Positions 1 to 9,946 are shown, numbered from the stretch's first letter. The stretch: DNA of 41,174 bases from Chloroflexi bacterium UBA4733 (GCA_002404055.1 DHIZ01000074.1:9890-51063); one strand, 5' to 3'. Notes: generated by a model not told the origin, from the letters alone. Program-made: numbers and translations.

Positions 1-714
<714 letters not shown>

Positions 715-732
715 ATCAGCGGCGTCATCACA

Positions 733-1725
733 TCACAAGCCAATGGAGCCTTTCTCAGCAGTCTGGTCCCCGGCGGGCGGGCGGGTGCTGACGAGGGCAC
801 AGGTCAGGCCCACCGGGATCCACAGCCAGAGCGTCATGACTCGTGTCACAAGGGCAGCCGCCAGTGCCAGCGGGGCCTGACCGCCAAGGCTGACCACGGT
901 GGCGACCACTGCGCCCTCCGCCGCGCCGACGCCGCCCGGCAGCAGGGAAATGCCGCCGGCCAGGCCGGAGGTCCCCCACGCCAGAAGCATCCCGGCCGGT
1001 GATAGGGTAAGTCCAACGCTACTCGCTGCCATTGAGAAGAGCGCCACTTCGCAACCGCGAGCAGCTAAGGCGCAGGCCAGTGCTGCAGCGACGGGGAGCG
1101 GTCCGCCAACAATCAGCAGGCCGCGCAACATCGAGCGGAGCACGGGCACGCGGTCGAGTAGCCAGGCCGGACCCTGCCAGGCGGGCAGTCTATGGCGACC
1201 GGGGCTGAGCAGCACGATACCGAGGAGGATAACGAGGGTAGCAAGGATGCCCCAGCCGATGCGGGGCAACGCATAGCTGCCAGCAGCGGCGCCGGCCAGG
1301 GCGACGAGGAGGAAGCTCGCTACCTCGGCGGCCGCTTCCACCGGGAGGACCGCCACCGTGTCGGTCTCCGGGATCCCCGTGGTCTGCCGCAGCAGCGAAA
1401 ATTTGAGAAAAGCCCCCAGGCGGCCCGGCGTGAGTTCGAGCGCGAAGCCGGTGATGTAGATGCGCATGCTGTCGGCAAGGCGCAGCCTCGGCGCACAGCG
1501 CCTCACCAGCACGTGCCAGCGCAGGAAGCGAAAGCCCTGGCTGCCAATCCCCAGCACCAGCAAGACCGGCAGCGCAGCGAGCAGCGTGAGCGACCAGACG
1601 TTGCCGAGACGGGGGGTGAGCACCGCCACGACCCCCAGCACGACCGCCGCGATGACGACCGCGCTGCGCACCATGGCGCGAACGCTCGGCAGGATTCGAA
1701 GCGTCGACTGTCCGGGGGGACGCAT
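733..1725 (-). CDS. UPF0104 / lysylphosphatidylglycerol synthase-type membrane protein
   Basis: This integral membrane protein of about 330 residues belongs to the YbhN/AglD/MprF-N flippase-like family. It has some seven to eight hydrophobic segments. Two family signatures are present: LTPGRLGAFLKF in the first third, and LLPGGVGAAEG near the C-terminus, equivalent to the conserved PGG-G-E motif. There is no C-terminal DUF2156 synthase domain, so it is not a complete MprF. Members are thought to move or modify lipid-linked substrates, but the substrate cannot be read from sequence. The frame stays open up to 2028, but the first 101 codons of that extension are not membrane-like and lack family features. 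I chose ATG 1725; ATG 1674 is an alternative. It is convergent with the sulfolipid gene, with stops 19 bases apart, and divergent from the RND pump. Confidence 0.8.
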   Translation of the reverse strand: MRPPGQSTLRILPSVRAMVRSAVVIAAVVLGVVAVLTPRLGNVWSLTLLAALPVLLVLGIGSQGFRFLRWHVLVRRCAPRLRLADSMRIYITGFALELTPGRLGAFLKFSLLRQTTGIPETDTVAVLPVEAAAEVASFLLVALAGAAAGSYALPRIGWGILATLVILLGIVLLSPGRHRLPAWQGPAWLLDRVPVLRSMLRGLLIVGGPLPVAAALACALAARGCEVALFSMAASSVGLTLSPAGMLLAWGTSGLAGGISLLPGGVGAAEGAVVATVVSLGGQAPLALAAALVTRVMTLWLWIPVGLTCALVSTRPPAGDQTAEKGSIGL

Positions 1726-2031
1726 TTCTAGTTCGCTCGCTGCCCTCGAGCTGACACGCCATCGATAGTGAATTCTCCTGACAACTCCGACTTTGTATCC
1801 CGTATTGGTACCATGGCGTATGGTTGGGGTACTTGCGTGTACACAGCGAACTCCGAGGCGCCACATCGCTTCAGCGCACACACAGAAATCCTGGCGCGCA
1901 CTTAAGGATTGGTCGGCAGGATAGGTGCGAGCGACCGGTGAGGCCGCCACATCGGGGCTTCCGGCGGTGCTTGACTGGATAGGGACCACGGCGCCTGTCG
2001 GCCAGGTTGAGGCGAGGGGGACGATCAATCC
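1726..2031. other. Divergent intergenic region
   Basis: This 306-base gap separates two divergent genes and should hold promoters for both. A TTGACT hexamer at about 1973 lies upstream of the RND gene, but no convincing -10 box follows at the normal distance. A purine-rich Shine-Dalgarno run (GAGGGGG) precedes ATG 2032. Open frames cross the region in several phases, but none shows family features or a good ribosome binding site. I see no RNA gene or repeat here. Confidence 0.4.
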
Positions 2032-5000
2032 ATGGGGATAACCAGGTTCGCGCTGCGCAATCCGTTGCTGGTCGGCGTGCTGGCAATTGCGTTGTTGTGC
2101 TTCGGTCTGTATGCCTACTTCACCCTCGGTGTCAGCGAGATCCCGAACCTGAACTTCCCGGGGGTCCAGATCATCACCGCCGACACCGGCGCTGATCCGG
2201 GCACGATAGAGACCCAGATCACCAAGCCGATTGAGGATGCGGTTGCCGCCCTGCCGAATATCGACACCATGACGTCGAACTCCAGCGAGGGCCAGTCACG
2301 GGTCACCGTGCAATTCACGACGGCGGCCAACAGCCAACTAGTGCCGGTGGACGTGGAGCGCGTGGTCAACGCCATCCGTGGCCAGTTACCGACCCAGGCA
2401 AGCGCGCCGTCCATCCGGAGCTTCGACAGTAGCGCCTTCCCGGTCATTATCGTGGCATTGTCCGGGCCGCAGCCGGCGAATCAGTTGCAGGAGATCGCCA
2501 CCAACCGGCTGCAGCGCGCCCTGCAGGCGGTGCCGGGGGTGCAATCCGTCACCGTGGAAGGGGGCGCCGCGCGCGAGATTCAGGTCCAGGTCGACCTGAA
2601 CAAACTGCAAGCCTACGGCCTGGGTCTCAATCAGGTGCAGCAGGCCCTCCAGAGTGAGCAGATTCAGCAGCCCGTTGGTCAGGTGGCAACCGGCGACAAG
2701 AACCTGAACATCCTCTTCAATGCCCTGGTGACGTCGCCTGACCAGCTCAACCAGATCATCGTCGCCAACACGGCCGGCGGCCCGGTCTTCTTGAAGGATG
2801 TTGCGACGGTCATAGATGGCTTTAAGACGACGTCGTCGATCACCCGCGTCAACGGCAAACCGGCCGTTGGCTTGATCGTCACGAAGTTGAACGATGCCAA
2901 CGCCATCCAGGTCAGCCAGGGCATACGCCAGGCCATGGTGCAGTTGGCCCCGGTGCTGCCCGTCGGCGCCCACATGAGTATCTTCTTCGACACGGCGAAT
3001 TACACCCAGCAGTCGTTCAACACTGTCCGCAAGACCCTGATCGAAGCGGTATTTTCGACGGGCATCATCCTGCTGCTCTTCCTGCACACCTGGCGCAGTA
3101 CCCTGATCGTCCTGGTGGCCATCCCGACCTCGTTGCTGACGGCAGTGAGCGCCATGCTGCTGCTCGACATGAACCTCAATCTCTTTTCCATGCTGGCGCT
3201 GACGCTCTCCGTCGGCATTCTGGTGGACGACAGCATCGTCGTGCTGGAGAATATCTACCGGCACCTGAAGATGCGCGAACCTCCCTTTCTGGCGGCCATC
3301 AACGGTCGCAGCGAGATTGGTTTCGCCGCGCTGACCATCACTATGGTCGACGTGGTAGTCTACGTGCCGATGGCCCTGATTCCAGGTATTGCCGGCCAGA
3401 TTCTGGCCCCCTTCGCGCTGGTGATCGCCGCGGCGACACTGACCTCCCTCGCCGTTTCTTTCACGCTCACGCCTTTGCTGGCCAGCCGCTTCCTGAACAT
3501 GGCGCACGCCGAGAGCCACGGCGGTGGCCCCCTCACGCGCTTCGGCCGGCGCTGGGATCGCGGTTTTGATGCGCTGGCGGGTGGCTACCGCCGGCTACTG
3601 CACGCCACGTTGACGGGGTCGGTGTTGCGCTTTGGCTTCATCCGACGTGCGCTGCTGGCGCTGACCGGAGGGCGGCTGGGCAAGAGGCTACCGGTCAGCA
3701 TCGGCCGACGCTGGGCAGTGGTCGTTGTGGGACTATTGACGATCGTGGCCGGCGTCCTCTTCGTGATGAGCGGGCGCATCGGTTTCGACATCTTTCCCAG
3801 TGGTGATCAGAGTGAAGTGGACCTGAGTCTGAGCATGCCCCCGGCGACCAACCTGGCCTACAGCGACACGCTCGTCACGCAATTGGAGGCGAAGCTCAAG
3901 GGGTATCCCGAAGTCACGCAGTACTTTGCCAACTTCAGTGGCAGTGACGCTAGCTTCACCGTGCTGATGGCGCCGCCTGACAAACGCAAGATGTCCTCGG
4001 CCCAGTTCGCCGACATATTGCTGCGTGACCTTGATCCGCACCTGCCGGGCATCCGCCTGGACACCAGCTTGCCAACGGCGTTCGGCTTTGGCGGCGGGAG
4101 CAGCGGAGGTGGTCAGCCGATCCAGGTGACGGTTCGCGGCACCGATCCCATGGTACTCCAGCAACTCATTACGCAGGTCGAAAGCACGATCAAGGCAGTA
4201 CCCGGCGCGGTCAGCGTCAATAGTTCGGACGACGTTGTGGAGCCGCAGATGGTCTTCAACATCAACCGACAAGCGGCGGCCGATCTCGGCGTCACTGCCC
4301 AACAGGCGGCCTCCGCCTTACAACTGGCGGTCGGCGGCGCCGTCGTTGGGGAGTACCAGCAGCCAGGCCAGCAGAACGTTGACATTCGCCTGATGGCCAA
4401 CGACGCCTACCGCAACTCGCCCGACCAACTGGCGACCTTACCCTTACTCACCAGTGGCGGACAGATTGTGCAACTCGGTCAGCTCGGCAGCATTACCCAG
4501 GGGTCAGCGCCCATCCAGATCTCGCACTACAACCGCGCGCGCAGCGTCACCGTCAATGCCTCCGTGTCTGGCCGCCCCGTTGGCACTGTCCAAAGCGACG
4601 TGCAGGCGGCCCTGGCAAAAATACCGCTGTTGCCCGGCTACACCGTGCAGTACGGTGGCACCGGCTACAACAACATCCAGGCCTTCAGTGACATCTTCAA
4701 GGCACTCGGCGTTGGTCTCATGCTGATCTACCTGCTGATGGTGTTCCTCTTCCGCTCACTGACGCTGCCGCTGGCGGTGCTGGTGTCGCTCCCTCTCGCG
4801 CTGTTCGGCGCGCTGGGGGCAATGGCGATCACCGGTACGCCGTTCACGCTCTTCTCCATGCTGGGCTTCTTCCTGCTGTTGGGCCTGGTCGGTAAGAACG
4901 CCATCTTGCTGGTCGACTTCACCGACACCCTGCGCAAGCGGGGTCTGGACCGCACGGCGGCGCTGACCGAGGCCGGTCCCACCCGGCTGCGCCCGATCGT

Positions 5001-5325
5001 CATGACCACCTGTTCCGTCATGGTTGCGCTGGCTCCGGTCGCTCTGGGCCTGGAAGCAGGCTCAGAACTGCTGAAGGCCGCCGGCATCGTCCTGATCGGC
5101 GGCCTGTTTACATCGACATTGCTGACCCTGCTCTTTGTGCCGGCCATGTACACCATCTTCGATGACATTCAGGAGTTCATCTTGCGCGTCATCCGCCATT
5201 TCATCAAATCACGCCCGCTGGAGCCGGAAGAACTGGCGCTGGCCGGCAAGCTGCCGTTGCCGGTTGCGAATGGCGCGGTTCACGCGGTTCGGGAGTTGGC
5301 GGCGGTGAGCAGCAGTGAAGCGTGA
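2032..5325 (+). CDS. RND efflux transporter permease (HAE1/AcrB-MdtB type)
   Basis: This 1097-residue inner-membrane proton/drug antiporter has the usual two-fold repeat of 12 helices and two large extracytoplasmic loops. The proton-relay residues are in place: Asp399-Asp400 in the TM4 motif GILVDDSIVVLEN, and Lys955 in the TM10 motif GLVGKNAILLVDF. Porter-domain signatures such as PTQASAPSIRSFD and VPGVQSVTVEGG are visible. Between TM6 and TM7 there is an extra basic amphipathic stretch (about residues 510-560) that is longer than in AcrB. ATG 2032 follows a strong GAGGGGG site. The adaptor gene begins 67 bases downstream and is probably co-transcribed. No TolC-like outer-membrane factor occurs in the window, which fits a monoderm host or an unlinked partner. 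The substrate is unknown. Confidence 0.95.
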   Translation: MGITRFALRNPLLVGVLAIALLCFGLYAYFTLGVSEIPNLNFPGVQIITADTGADPGTIETQITKPIEDAVAALPNIDTMTSNSSEGQSRVTVQFTTAANSQLVPVDVERVVNAIRGQLPTQASAPSIRSFDSSAFPVIIVALSGPQPANQLQEIATNRLQRALQAVPGVQSVTVEGGAAREIQVQVDLNKLQAYGLGLNQVQQALQSEQIQQPVGQVATGDKNLNILFNALVTSPDQLNQIIVANTAGGPVFLKDVATVIDGFKTTSSITRVNGKPAVGLIVTKLNDANAIQVSQGIRQAMVQLAPVLPVGAHMSIFFDTANYTQQSFNTVRKTLIEAVFSTGIILLLFLHTWRSTLIVLVAIPTSLLTAVSAMLLLDMNLNLFSMLALTLSVGILVDDSIVVLENIYRHLKMREPPFLAAINGRSEIGFAALTITMVDVVVYVPMALIPGIAGQILAPFALVIAAATLTSLAVSFTLTPLLASRFLNMAHAESHGGGPLTRFGRRWDRGFDALAGGYRRLLHATLTGSVLRFGFIRRALLALTGGRLGKRLPVSIGRRWAVVVVGLLTIVAGVLFVMSGRIGFDIFPSGDQSEVDLSLSMPPATNLAYSDTLVTQLEAKLKGYPEVTQYFANFSGSDASFTVLMAPPDKRKMSSAQFADILLRDLDPHLPGIRLDTSLPTAFGFGGGSSGGGQPIQVTVRGTDPMVLQQLITQVESTIKAVPGAVSVNSSDDVVEPQMVFNINRQAAADLGVTAQQAASALQLAVGGAVVGEYQQPGQQNVDIRLMANDAYRNSPDQLATLPLLTSGGQIVQLGQLGSITQGSAPIQISHYNRARSVTVNASVSGRPVGTVQSDVQAALAKIPLLPGYTVQYGGTGYNNIQAFSDIFKALGVGLMLIYLLMVFLFRSLTLPLAVLVSLPLALFGALGAMAITGTPFTLFSMLGFFLLLGLVGKNAILLVDFTDTLRKRGLDRTAALTEAGPTRLRPIVMTTCSVMVALAPVALGLEAGSELLKAAGIVLIGGLFTSTLLTLLFVPAMYTIFDDIQEFILRVIRHFIKSRPLEPEELALAGKLPLPVANGAVHAVRELAAVSSSEA

Positions 5326-5392
5326 GGGACGATGCGGTGGCGCGTCGCAGCCGCCCGTCAACGGGCGGGCGCCACGAGGAGAGAGAATAGCC

Positions 5393-7459
5393 ATGTTGAG
5401 ACACATTCGATTGACCGGCGCGCTCGTCGCCGTTGCGCTGCTGATGACCGCGTGTGCTGGCGGTGGCGCACGAGCGTCGGTCACACCGGCGACGGCGCTG
5501 GCCACGCTGGTGAGCGTGGCGCCGGTGCAGCCGGCGACCATCGACCAGACACAAACGCTGACCGGCAGTGTCACCGCCCAGGACAGTGTCGCGGTGCAGC
5601 CGAGGCAGGCTGGACGGCTTGTGCAGTTCCCGGTCAAGGTCGGGCAGCGCGTGCAGGCCGGCGACATCCTGGCCGTGCTCGACCACAGCCAGTCCGACCT
5701 GACGCTGGAGGGGCAGCAAGCGGCACTGGAGACCGCCAAAGCCAAGCTGGCCACCGAGCTGGCCGGCCCTAAGCCGGAAAATGTGGCCCAGGCGCAGATC
5801 GCCGTCCAGGTGGCCCAGAGCAAGCTGCAGGCCATCCTGAACGGCCCCAGGCCGGAGAACGTGGCCTCGGCTCAGGCGGCGTTGCAGAGCGCCCAGGCCG
5901 CCGCCGACTCCGCCCAGCAGAAGCTGGCGGCGCTCGGCCAGCCCCGCGCCGACACGGTAGCCGCGGCACAGGCCCAGGTCGTGCAAGCGCAGCAGACGTT
6001 AATCGCCTTGCAGCAGCCCAGGCCGGAAGCCGTGGCCCAGGCACAGTTGGCCGTCGATCAAGCCAGGCAGAAGCTTGCAGTGATCCAGGCCGGGCCGCGA
6101 CCGGAGGCGGTTGCGCAGGCCCAGGCGGCCCTAGCCCAGGCGCAAGCCGGCCTGGCGACCGTGCAGGCCGGCCCCACCGCAGCGGACCTCGGTCCCTTGC
6201 AGGCGGCCTTAGCCGTGGCCAAGAACCAGCTCAACGCTGCACAGATCAGCCGCGACGCGGCCTGCGGGCAGGTGGGCAAGTCCAGCGGACCGGGGCAGAG
6301 CGGCACGCAAGCCGCCTGTGACGCCGCCAACGCCCAGGTCAACGCCGGGCAGTCCGGCGTCGATGCGGCGGCAGCCAACATCACCAAGACCCAGCAAGTC
6401 GCCACCGCGCCCAACGTGGCCAAGGCCCAGGCGGCGGTGCAGAGCGCGCAGGCGGCGTTAGAGCAGGCTCAGCATCCCTACACCGCCCAGGACCTGGCGC
6501 AAGCGCAGGATACCGAGAAGGCGGCCGAGCAGAGCCTGGCCTTAGCCAGGTCGCCCGGTTCGCCCCAGGACATCGCCAAGGCCCAGGCGTCGGTGCGGAG
6601 CGCGCAGGCGGCCTTGAGCCAGGCCCAGCACCCGGCGACAGCGCAGGACCTGGCCCAGGCGCGGGACGCGGCCAGTCAGGCGCAGGCCGGCGTCACCCAG
6701 GCCGAGCAGAGTCTGGCGTTGGCCCAGCATCCTTACAGCCAGCAGGACATCGACCAGACGACGCTGGCGGTGGCGAACGCGAAGCAGAGCCTGAGCCTGG
6801 CTCAGCAGCCCTATAGCAAGGAAGACCTGCAGCAGGCGCAGGCAGCCGTCGATCAGGCCCAGGCGGCGGTGGATCAGGCCCAGGAGACGGTGAAAGAGGC
6901 GACGGTGACAGCGCCGGTGGCCGGGGTGGTGACGGTGACGAACGTCTCGGCGGGGGCCCTGGTGACGAGCGCGACGACATTGTTGACGCTGGCCAGCCAG
7001 ACCGTCCAGGTGGCGCTGGCCGTGCCGGAGGGGTCGGTGGCGGGGGTGAAAGTGGGCATCCCGGCGCAGATCACTGTGGGGACGGCCCCGGCGGTGGGTG
7101 GCACGGTGACCAGTGTGGCGCCGGGGGCGGACCCCAGGAGTCGGACCTTCCAGGTTATGGTGACGCCGGAGGATGCGAGCAGCCTGAAGGCGGGGACGTT
7201 TGCCACGGTGACGATGACGACGGCGCAGCACACGGGGGTGCTGGCCGTGCCGAAGGCGGCGGTGGTGCAGCGTTCGGGGCAGGACGTGGTGTTCGTGGTG
7301 ACGAACGGGGTAGCGAAGGCGACGCCGGTGACGCTGGGGCTGGCCAATGCCACCCTGACCGAGGTGACGAAGGGGCTCACCGCTGGCGCGCAGGTGGTGT
7401 CGCAAGGCCAGGACACCCTCGTCGATGGCGACCACGTCAGCGTCGCCAAGACGAGCTGA
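5393..7459 (+). CDS. RND/HlyD-type lipoprotein adaptor with giant repetitive helical hairpin
   Basis: This is the membrane-fusion partner of the upstream RND pump. ATG 5393 follows GAGGAGAGAG and opens a lipoprotein signal with the lipobox LMTAC (Cys21); the upstream in-frame ATG at 5315 would bury this signal. The order is first half of the biotinyl-lipoyl domain (about 65-95), a helical hairpin of about 400 residues (about 100-500), second lipoyl half (VTAPVAGVVTV), beta-barrel, and membrane-proximal domain to residue 688. Typical adaptors have hairpins of 60-200 residues. Here it is built of about eleven units of some 30 residues rich in Ala and Gln. The ascending arm uses Pro turns of the form GPRPE-VAQAQ and the descending arm uses HPYT-QDLAQAQ. 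At the midpoint, Cys291 and Cys309 flank a Gly/Ser loop that could form the tip. Confidence 0.92.
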   Translation: MLRHIRLTGALVAVALLMTACAGGGARASVTPATALATLVSVAPVQPATIDQTQTLTGSVTAQDSVAVQPRQAGRLVQFPVKVGQRVQAGDILAVLDHSQSDLTLEGQQAALETAKAKLATELAGPKPENVAQAQIAVQVAQSKLQAILNGPRPENVASAQAALQSAQAAADSAQQKLAALGQPRADTVAAAQAQVVQAQQTLIALQQPRPEAVAQAQLAVDQARQKLAVIQAGPRPEAVAQAQAALAQAQAGLATVQAGPTAADLGPLQAALAVAKNQLNAAQISRDAACGQVGKSSGPGQSGTQAACDAANAQVNAGQSGVDAAAANITKTQQVATAPNVAKAQAAVQSAQAALEQAQHPYTAQDLAQAQDTEKAAEQSLALARSPGSPQDIAKAQASVRSAQAALSQAQHPATAQDLAQARDAASQAQAGVTQAEQSLALAQHPYSQQDIDQTTLAVANAKQSLSLAQQPYSKEDLQQAQAAVDQAQAAVDQAQETVKEATVTAPVAGVVTVTNVSAGALVTSATTLLTLASQTVQVALAVPEGSVAGVKVGIPAQITVGTAPAVGGTVTSVAPGADPRSRTFQVMVTPEDASSLKAGTFATVTMTTAQHTGVLAVPKAAVVQRSGQDVVFVVTNGVAKATPVTLGLANATLTEVTKGLTAGAQVVSQGQDTLVDGDHVSVAKTS

Positions 7460-7540
7460 GCGTATACTAGCGGCAGGGCCGAAGTGAGGCTTTTGCCGCC
7501 CGGGGGGGCGCAAGCGGATCGTGAAAGAGGAGACGAGCAC

Positions 7541-8293
7541 ATGGCAGATCAGCCGAAAGCGCCGGTTGGCTACAGCGACACGCCCTATATTCCTGGCTCG
7601 AAGTATCGCGTACACGACATCAACCGGCCGCAGCCGACCATCATCACGCCAGGGACAAACAGTACCGCCGAGACGCCGGGACGAGCGCCCTCCGACGCTG
7701 TGGTGCTCTTTGATGGCACGAGCCTCGCCGGTTGGGCGAGTTGGCGGGGCGGGGAGCCCGGCTGGAAGGTTGAAAACGGCTACATGGAGGTCGTCGCCAA
7801 AACGGGCGACATTCGCACCACCCAGGAGTTTGGCGATTGCCAGTTGCACCTGGAATGGGCGGCGCCGGCCGAGGTCAAGGGCGACAGCCAGGGGCGCGGC
7901 AACAGCGGCGTCTTCCTGATGGGCCGCTACGAGATTCAGGTGCTCGATTGTTATGACAATTCGACCTACGCCGATGGTACTGCCTCCGCCATCTACGGCG
8001 AGTTCCCGCCGCTGGTGAACCCTTGCCGCAAGTCCGGCGAGTGGCAGTTTTACGACATCATCTGGACAGCTCCCCGTTTTGACGGTGATCGCCTGGTGAC
8101 GCCGCCCTCCTTGACCATGCTCTTCAACGGCGTGCTGGTCCACAACCACCAGGAACTGATCGGGCCGACATCGCACCGCAAAGTCGAGCCGTGGGTGGCG
8201 CACCCGGCGGTCGGGCCGTTGCGCTTGCAGGACCACGGTAACCCGATGCGCTTCCGCAACATCTGGTACCGGCCGCTGCGCGCCGCGCAATAG
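7541..8293 (+). CDS. DUF1080 (3-keto-disaccharide hydrolase-like) protein
   Basis: The 250-residue product carries the PF06439 concanavalin-like fold. The recognisable elements are VVLFDGTSLAGW at the start of the domain, WKVENGYMEVV, a beta-rich core with GRGNSGVFLMGRYEIQVLD, and the closing region with PMRFRNIWYRPL. Family members bind or cleave glycosides, including 3-keto-glycosides, but this protein's substrate is not evident. ATG 7541 was chosen because AAAGAGGAG sits just upstream. No signal peptide is visible, unlike many secreted relatives, so it may act in the cytoplasm. It is followed at 17 bases by galE, which suggests a sugar-metabolism operon. Confidence 0.85.
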   Translation: MADQPKAPVGYSDTPYIPGSKYRVHDINRPQPTIITPGTNSTAETPGRAPSDAVVLFDGTSLAGWASWRGGEPGWKVENGYMEVVAKTGDIRTTQEFGDCQLHLEWAAPAEVKGDSQGRGNSGVFLMGRYEIQVLDCYDNSTYADGTASAIYGEFPPLVNPCRKSGEWQFYDIIWTAPRFDGDRLVTPPSLTMLFNGVLVHNHQELIGPTSHRKVEPWVAHPAVGPLRLQDHGNPMRFRNIWYRPLRAAQ

Positions 8294-8310
8294 GTGAGTA
8301 CTGCGGTGTT

Positions 8311-9279
8311 ATGCGTGTCTTGATCGTCGGCGGAGCAGGCTACATCGGCAGCGCCACTGCCAAATGCTTCGCTGCCGCCGGCATCGAACCGGTGGTTTTT
8401 GACAACCTCCAGACAGGGCACCGTTGGGCGGTCCGCTGGGGGCCGTTTGTGCAGGGGGATCTCGGTGACGAGGCGGCGATCCAAAAGGCCCTCCGTGAAT
8501 ATCAACCGGAGGCTGTGGTCCACTTCGCCGGTAGCGCCTACGTCGGGGAGTCGATGGCCCAGCCGCGCCAGTACTTTCGCAACAACGTGGTGAACAGTCT
8601 CAACCTGCTGGACGCCATGGTCGATGCCGGCGTCAAGTACGTGGTGTTCTCCTCCAGTTGCACCACCTACGGCTTGCCGCAGCGGCTGCCGCTGGCGGAG
8701 GACCATCCCCAACACGCCCTCAGCCCCTACGGTGAGTCCAAGCTCTTCGTGGAGCACGTCTTGCGCTGGTACACCGAACCCTACGGGCTGCACTATGCTG
8801 CCCTGCGCTATTTCAATGCCGCTGGTGCGGACGCGGACGGCAGCCTCGGTGAGGTGCATGACCCGGAAACGCACCTGATTCCGCTGGTGATGCAGGCGGC
8901 GCTTGGCAGGCGGCCTGCCTTAGAACTGTATGGCACAGACTACCCAACGAGCGACGGCACCCCCGTGCGCGACTACATCCATGTGGCCGACCTGGCGGAC
9001 GCGCACCTGCGTGCGCTACGCTACCTTATGGATGGCGGCGATAACCTGGAACTGAACCTCGGCACAGGGCACGGCTATACGGTCAAGGAGGTGATTGCCG
9101 CCGTGGAACGCATCGGTGGCCGGCCGGTACCGGTGCGAATCGGGCAGCGGCGTCCCGGCGATGCGCCGGCGCTGGTGGCCGATGCGAGCAAGGCGCGCGC
9201 GCTGCTGGGCTGGCAGCCTGTCTACTCCGATCTGGAGACGATCGTCCGCACGGCCTGGCGCTGGCACGAGCAGCAGTGA
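8311..9279 (+). CDS. galE: UDP-glucose 4-epimerase
   Basis: This extended SDR enzyme of 322 residues interconverts UDP-glucose and UDP-galactose. The N-terminal NAD-binding motif is GGAGYIG (residues 7-13). The catalytic Ser is in FSSSCTTYG (about Ser116), and the Tyr140-Lys144 pair lies in SPYGESK. GalE-specific stretches such as LRYFNAAGAD, DGTPVRDYIHV and LNLGTGHGY are all present, and the length matches the family. The start ATG 8311 has only a weak AGGTGAG site. It may feed UDP-galactose to the polysaccharide cluster downstream. Related UDP-sugar 4-epimerases cannot be excluded from sequence alone. Confidence 0.93.
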   Translation: MRVLIVGGAGYIGSATAKCFAAAGIEPVVFDNLQTGHRWAVRWGPFVQGDLGDEAAIQKALREYQPEAVVHFAGSAYVGESMAQPRQYFRNNVVNSLNLLDAMVDAGVKYVVFSSSCTTYGLPQRLPLAEDHPQHALSPYGESKLFVEHVLRWYTEPYGLHYAALRYFNAAGADADGSLGEVHDPETHLIPLVMQAALGRRPALELYGTDYPTSDGTPVRDYIHVADLADAHLRALRYLMDGGDNLELNLGTGHGYTVKEVIAAVERIGGRPVPVRIGQRRPGDAPALVADASKARALLGWQPVYSDLETIVRTAWRWHEQQ

Positions 9280-9289
9280 AGGTGCATCA

Positions 9290-9475
9290 ATGGAGGGGCA
9301 CATCCTGACATGCCTGGCATTGCCGACCGAAGAGTTGCCGGCAACCGATTTGCCCGCACTTGCTTCTCTTCCTGCCACCGTTGCCTGGGAGGGACGGCTC
9401 GTATATGCCGCGTGTGTATCCGCGTGTCGCTCCAGCTTGCTGACGTGCGTGCAGGCTTTGACAATATGGGGATGA
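9290..9475 (+). CDS. Possible 61-residue ORF after galE (weak)
   Basis: An ATG 10 bases after the galE stop opens a frame of about 61 codons, preceded by a modest GAAGG. The product is Leu/Ala/Thr-rich with four Cys and resembles nothing I know. Chance open frames of this size are common at this GC content, so the call is weak. Confidence 0.18.
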   Translation: MEGHILTCLALPTEELPATDLPALASLPATVAWEGRLVYAACVSACRSSLLTCVQALTIWG

Positions 9476-9499
9476 ACCGCACAAGCGCCTGAGAAACAG

Positions 9500-9537
9500 C
9501 GAGGCCCTCGGGGACCAAGGAGTCCCCGAGGGCCTCG
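9500..9537 (-). terminator. Strong hairpin terminator of csbD-like gene (possibly bidirectional)
   Basis: The arms 9500-9515 and 9522-9537 pair over 16 bp without a mismatch (CGAGGCCCTCGGGGAC and its complement) around a 6-base loop. Read on the minus strand, the stem is followed by CTGTTTCTC, a modest T-rich run 20 bases after the CsbD stop region. On the plus strand it is followed by A residues, so the minus-strand gene is the likelier client, though it may also insulate the galE operon. Confidence 0.75.
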
Positions 9538-9557
9538 AAAACGGGGCAGGGTTGATA

Positions 9558-9761
9558 CTACGGGTTGGCGCGCGTGCTGTTCACGTTGGCGTCGGCCCGG
9601 TCGGCGGTGGCACGGGTGTTCGCGCCAGCGTCGTTCAAGGCGCCTTCCACGTTGCCCTTTACCTGCTGGGCCTTGCCCTTCAATTCCTCGCCGGCATCGC
9701 CGGTGGCGCTGCCTTTGATCTCGCGTGCCTTACCCTGGATCTTGTCCTTCATCTCGCCCAT
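9558..9761 (-). CDS. CsbD-like stress protein
   Basis: This small hydrophilic protein of 67 residues belongs to the CsbD family. The core KDKIQGKAREIKG, followed by an acidic GDAGEELKGKAQQVKG repeat-like segment, matches the family pattern of lysine- and glycine-rich helical repeats. CsbD is a general-stress protein of unknown biochemical role, sigma-B controlled in Bacillus. ATG 9761 has a good AAAGGGAAG site. The tail is rich in Asn, Ala and Arg. It is monocistronic, bounded downstream by a strong hairpin. I could not assign a stress promoter in the 190 bases upstream. Confidence 0.85.
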   Translation of the reverse strand: MGEMKDKIQGKAREIKGSATGDAGEELKGKAQQVKGNVEGALNDAGANTRATADRADANVNSTRANP

Positions 9762-9910
9762 GATTGCTTCCCTTTCTTCTTGTACGCTGTCGGGACGCCC
9801 GCTCTATTGCCGACGTTTCCCGGCGCCACGCCGAAGAAAGGCATAACCCGTGCCAATTTTCGAGGCTTCTTGGCCGCTGCCAGAGGTCTTGTCGCCGCCG
9901 TCCTGTGTAG

Positions 9911-9946
9911 GTTGCGGCTGGCCGGCGCGGAGGCAGGCCCCTTCCG
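9911..9946 (+). repeat. Fragment of dispersed repeat shared with 27.6 kb
   Basis: The segment GTTGCGGCTGGCCGGCGC at 9911-9928, joined to GCGGAGGCAGGCCCC and TTCCG up to 9946, matches 27573-27618 in the same orientation. The differences are a few substitutions and about 10 extra bases in the other copy. It lies in the gap between csbD and the aldo/keto reductase stop. Confidence 0.5.

Noticed and set aside
2386..3519. Long open frame of 377 codons on the minus strand inside the RND gene
   Set aside because: Composition is typical of the antisense of GC-rich code (Arg, Gln, His, Asp-rich), with no family motifs, and the plus-strand RND protein is certain.
7463..7468. TATACT as the -10 box of a promoter for the DUF1080-galE pair
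   Set aside because: No acceptable -35 hexamer lies 16-18 bases upstream.
6542..8290. Minus-strand open frame of 582 codons across the adaptor and DUF1080 genes
   Set aside because: It spans two well-supported genes and their gap; the product is a low-complexity Arg/His-rich shadow of the repetitive adaptor.
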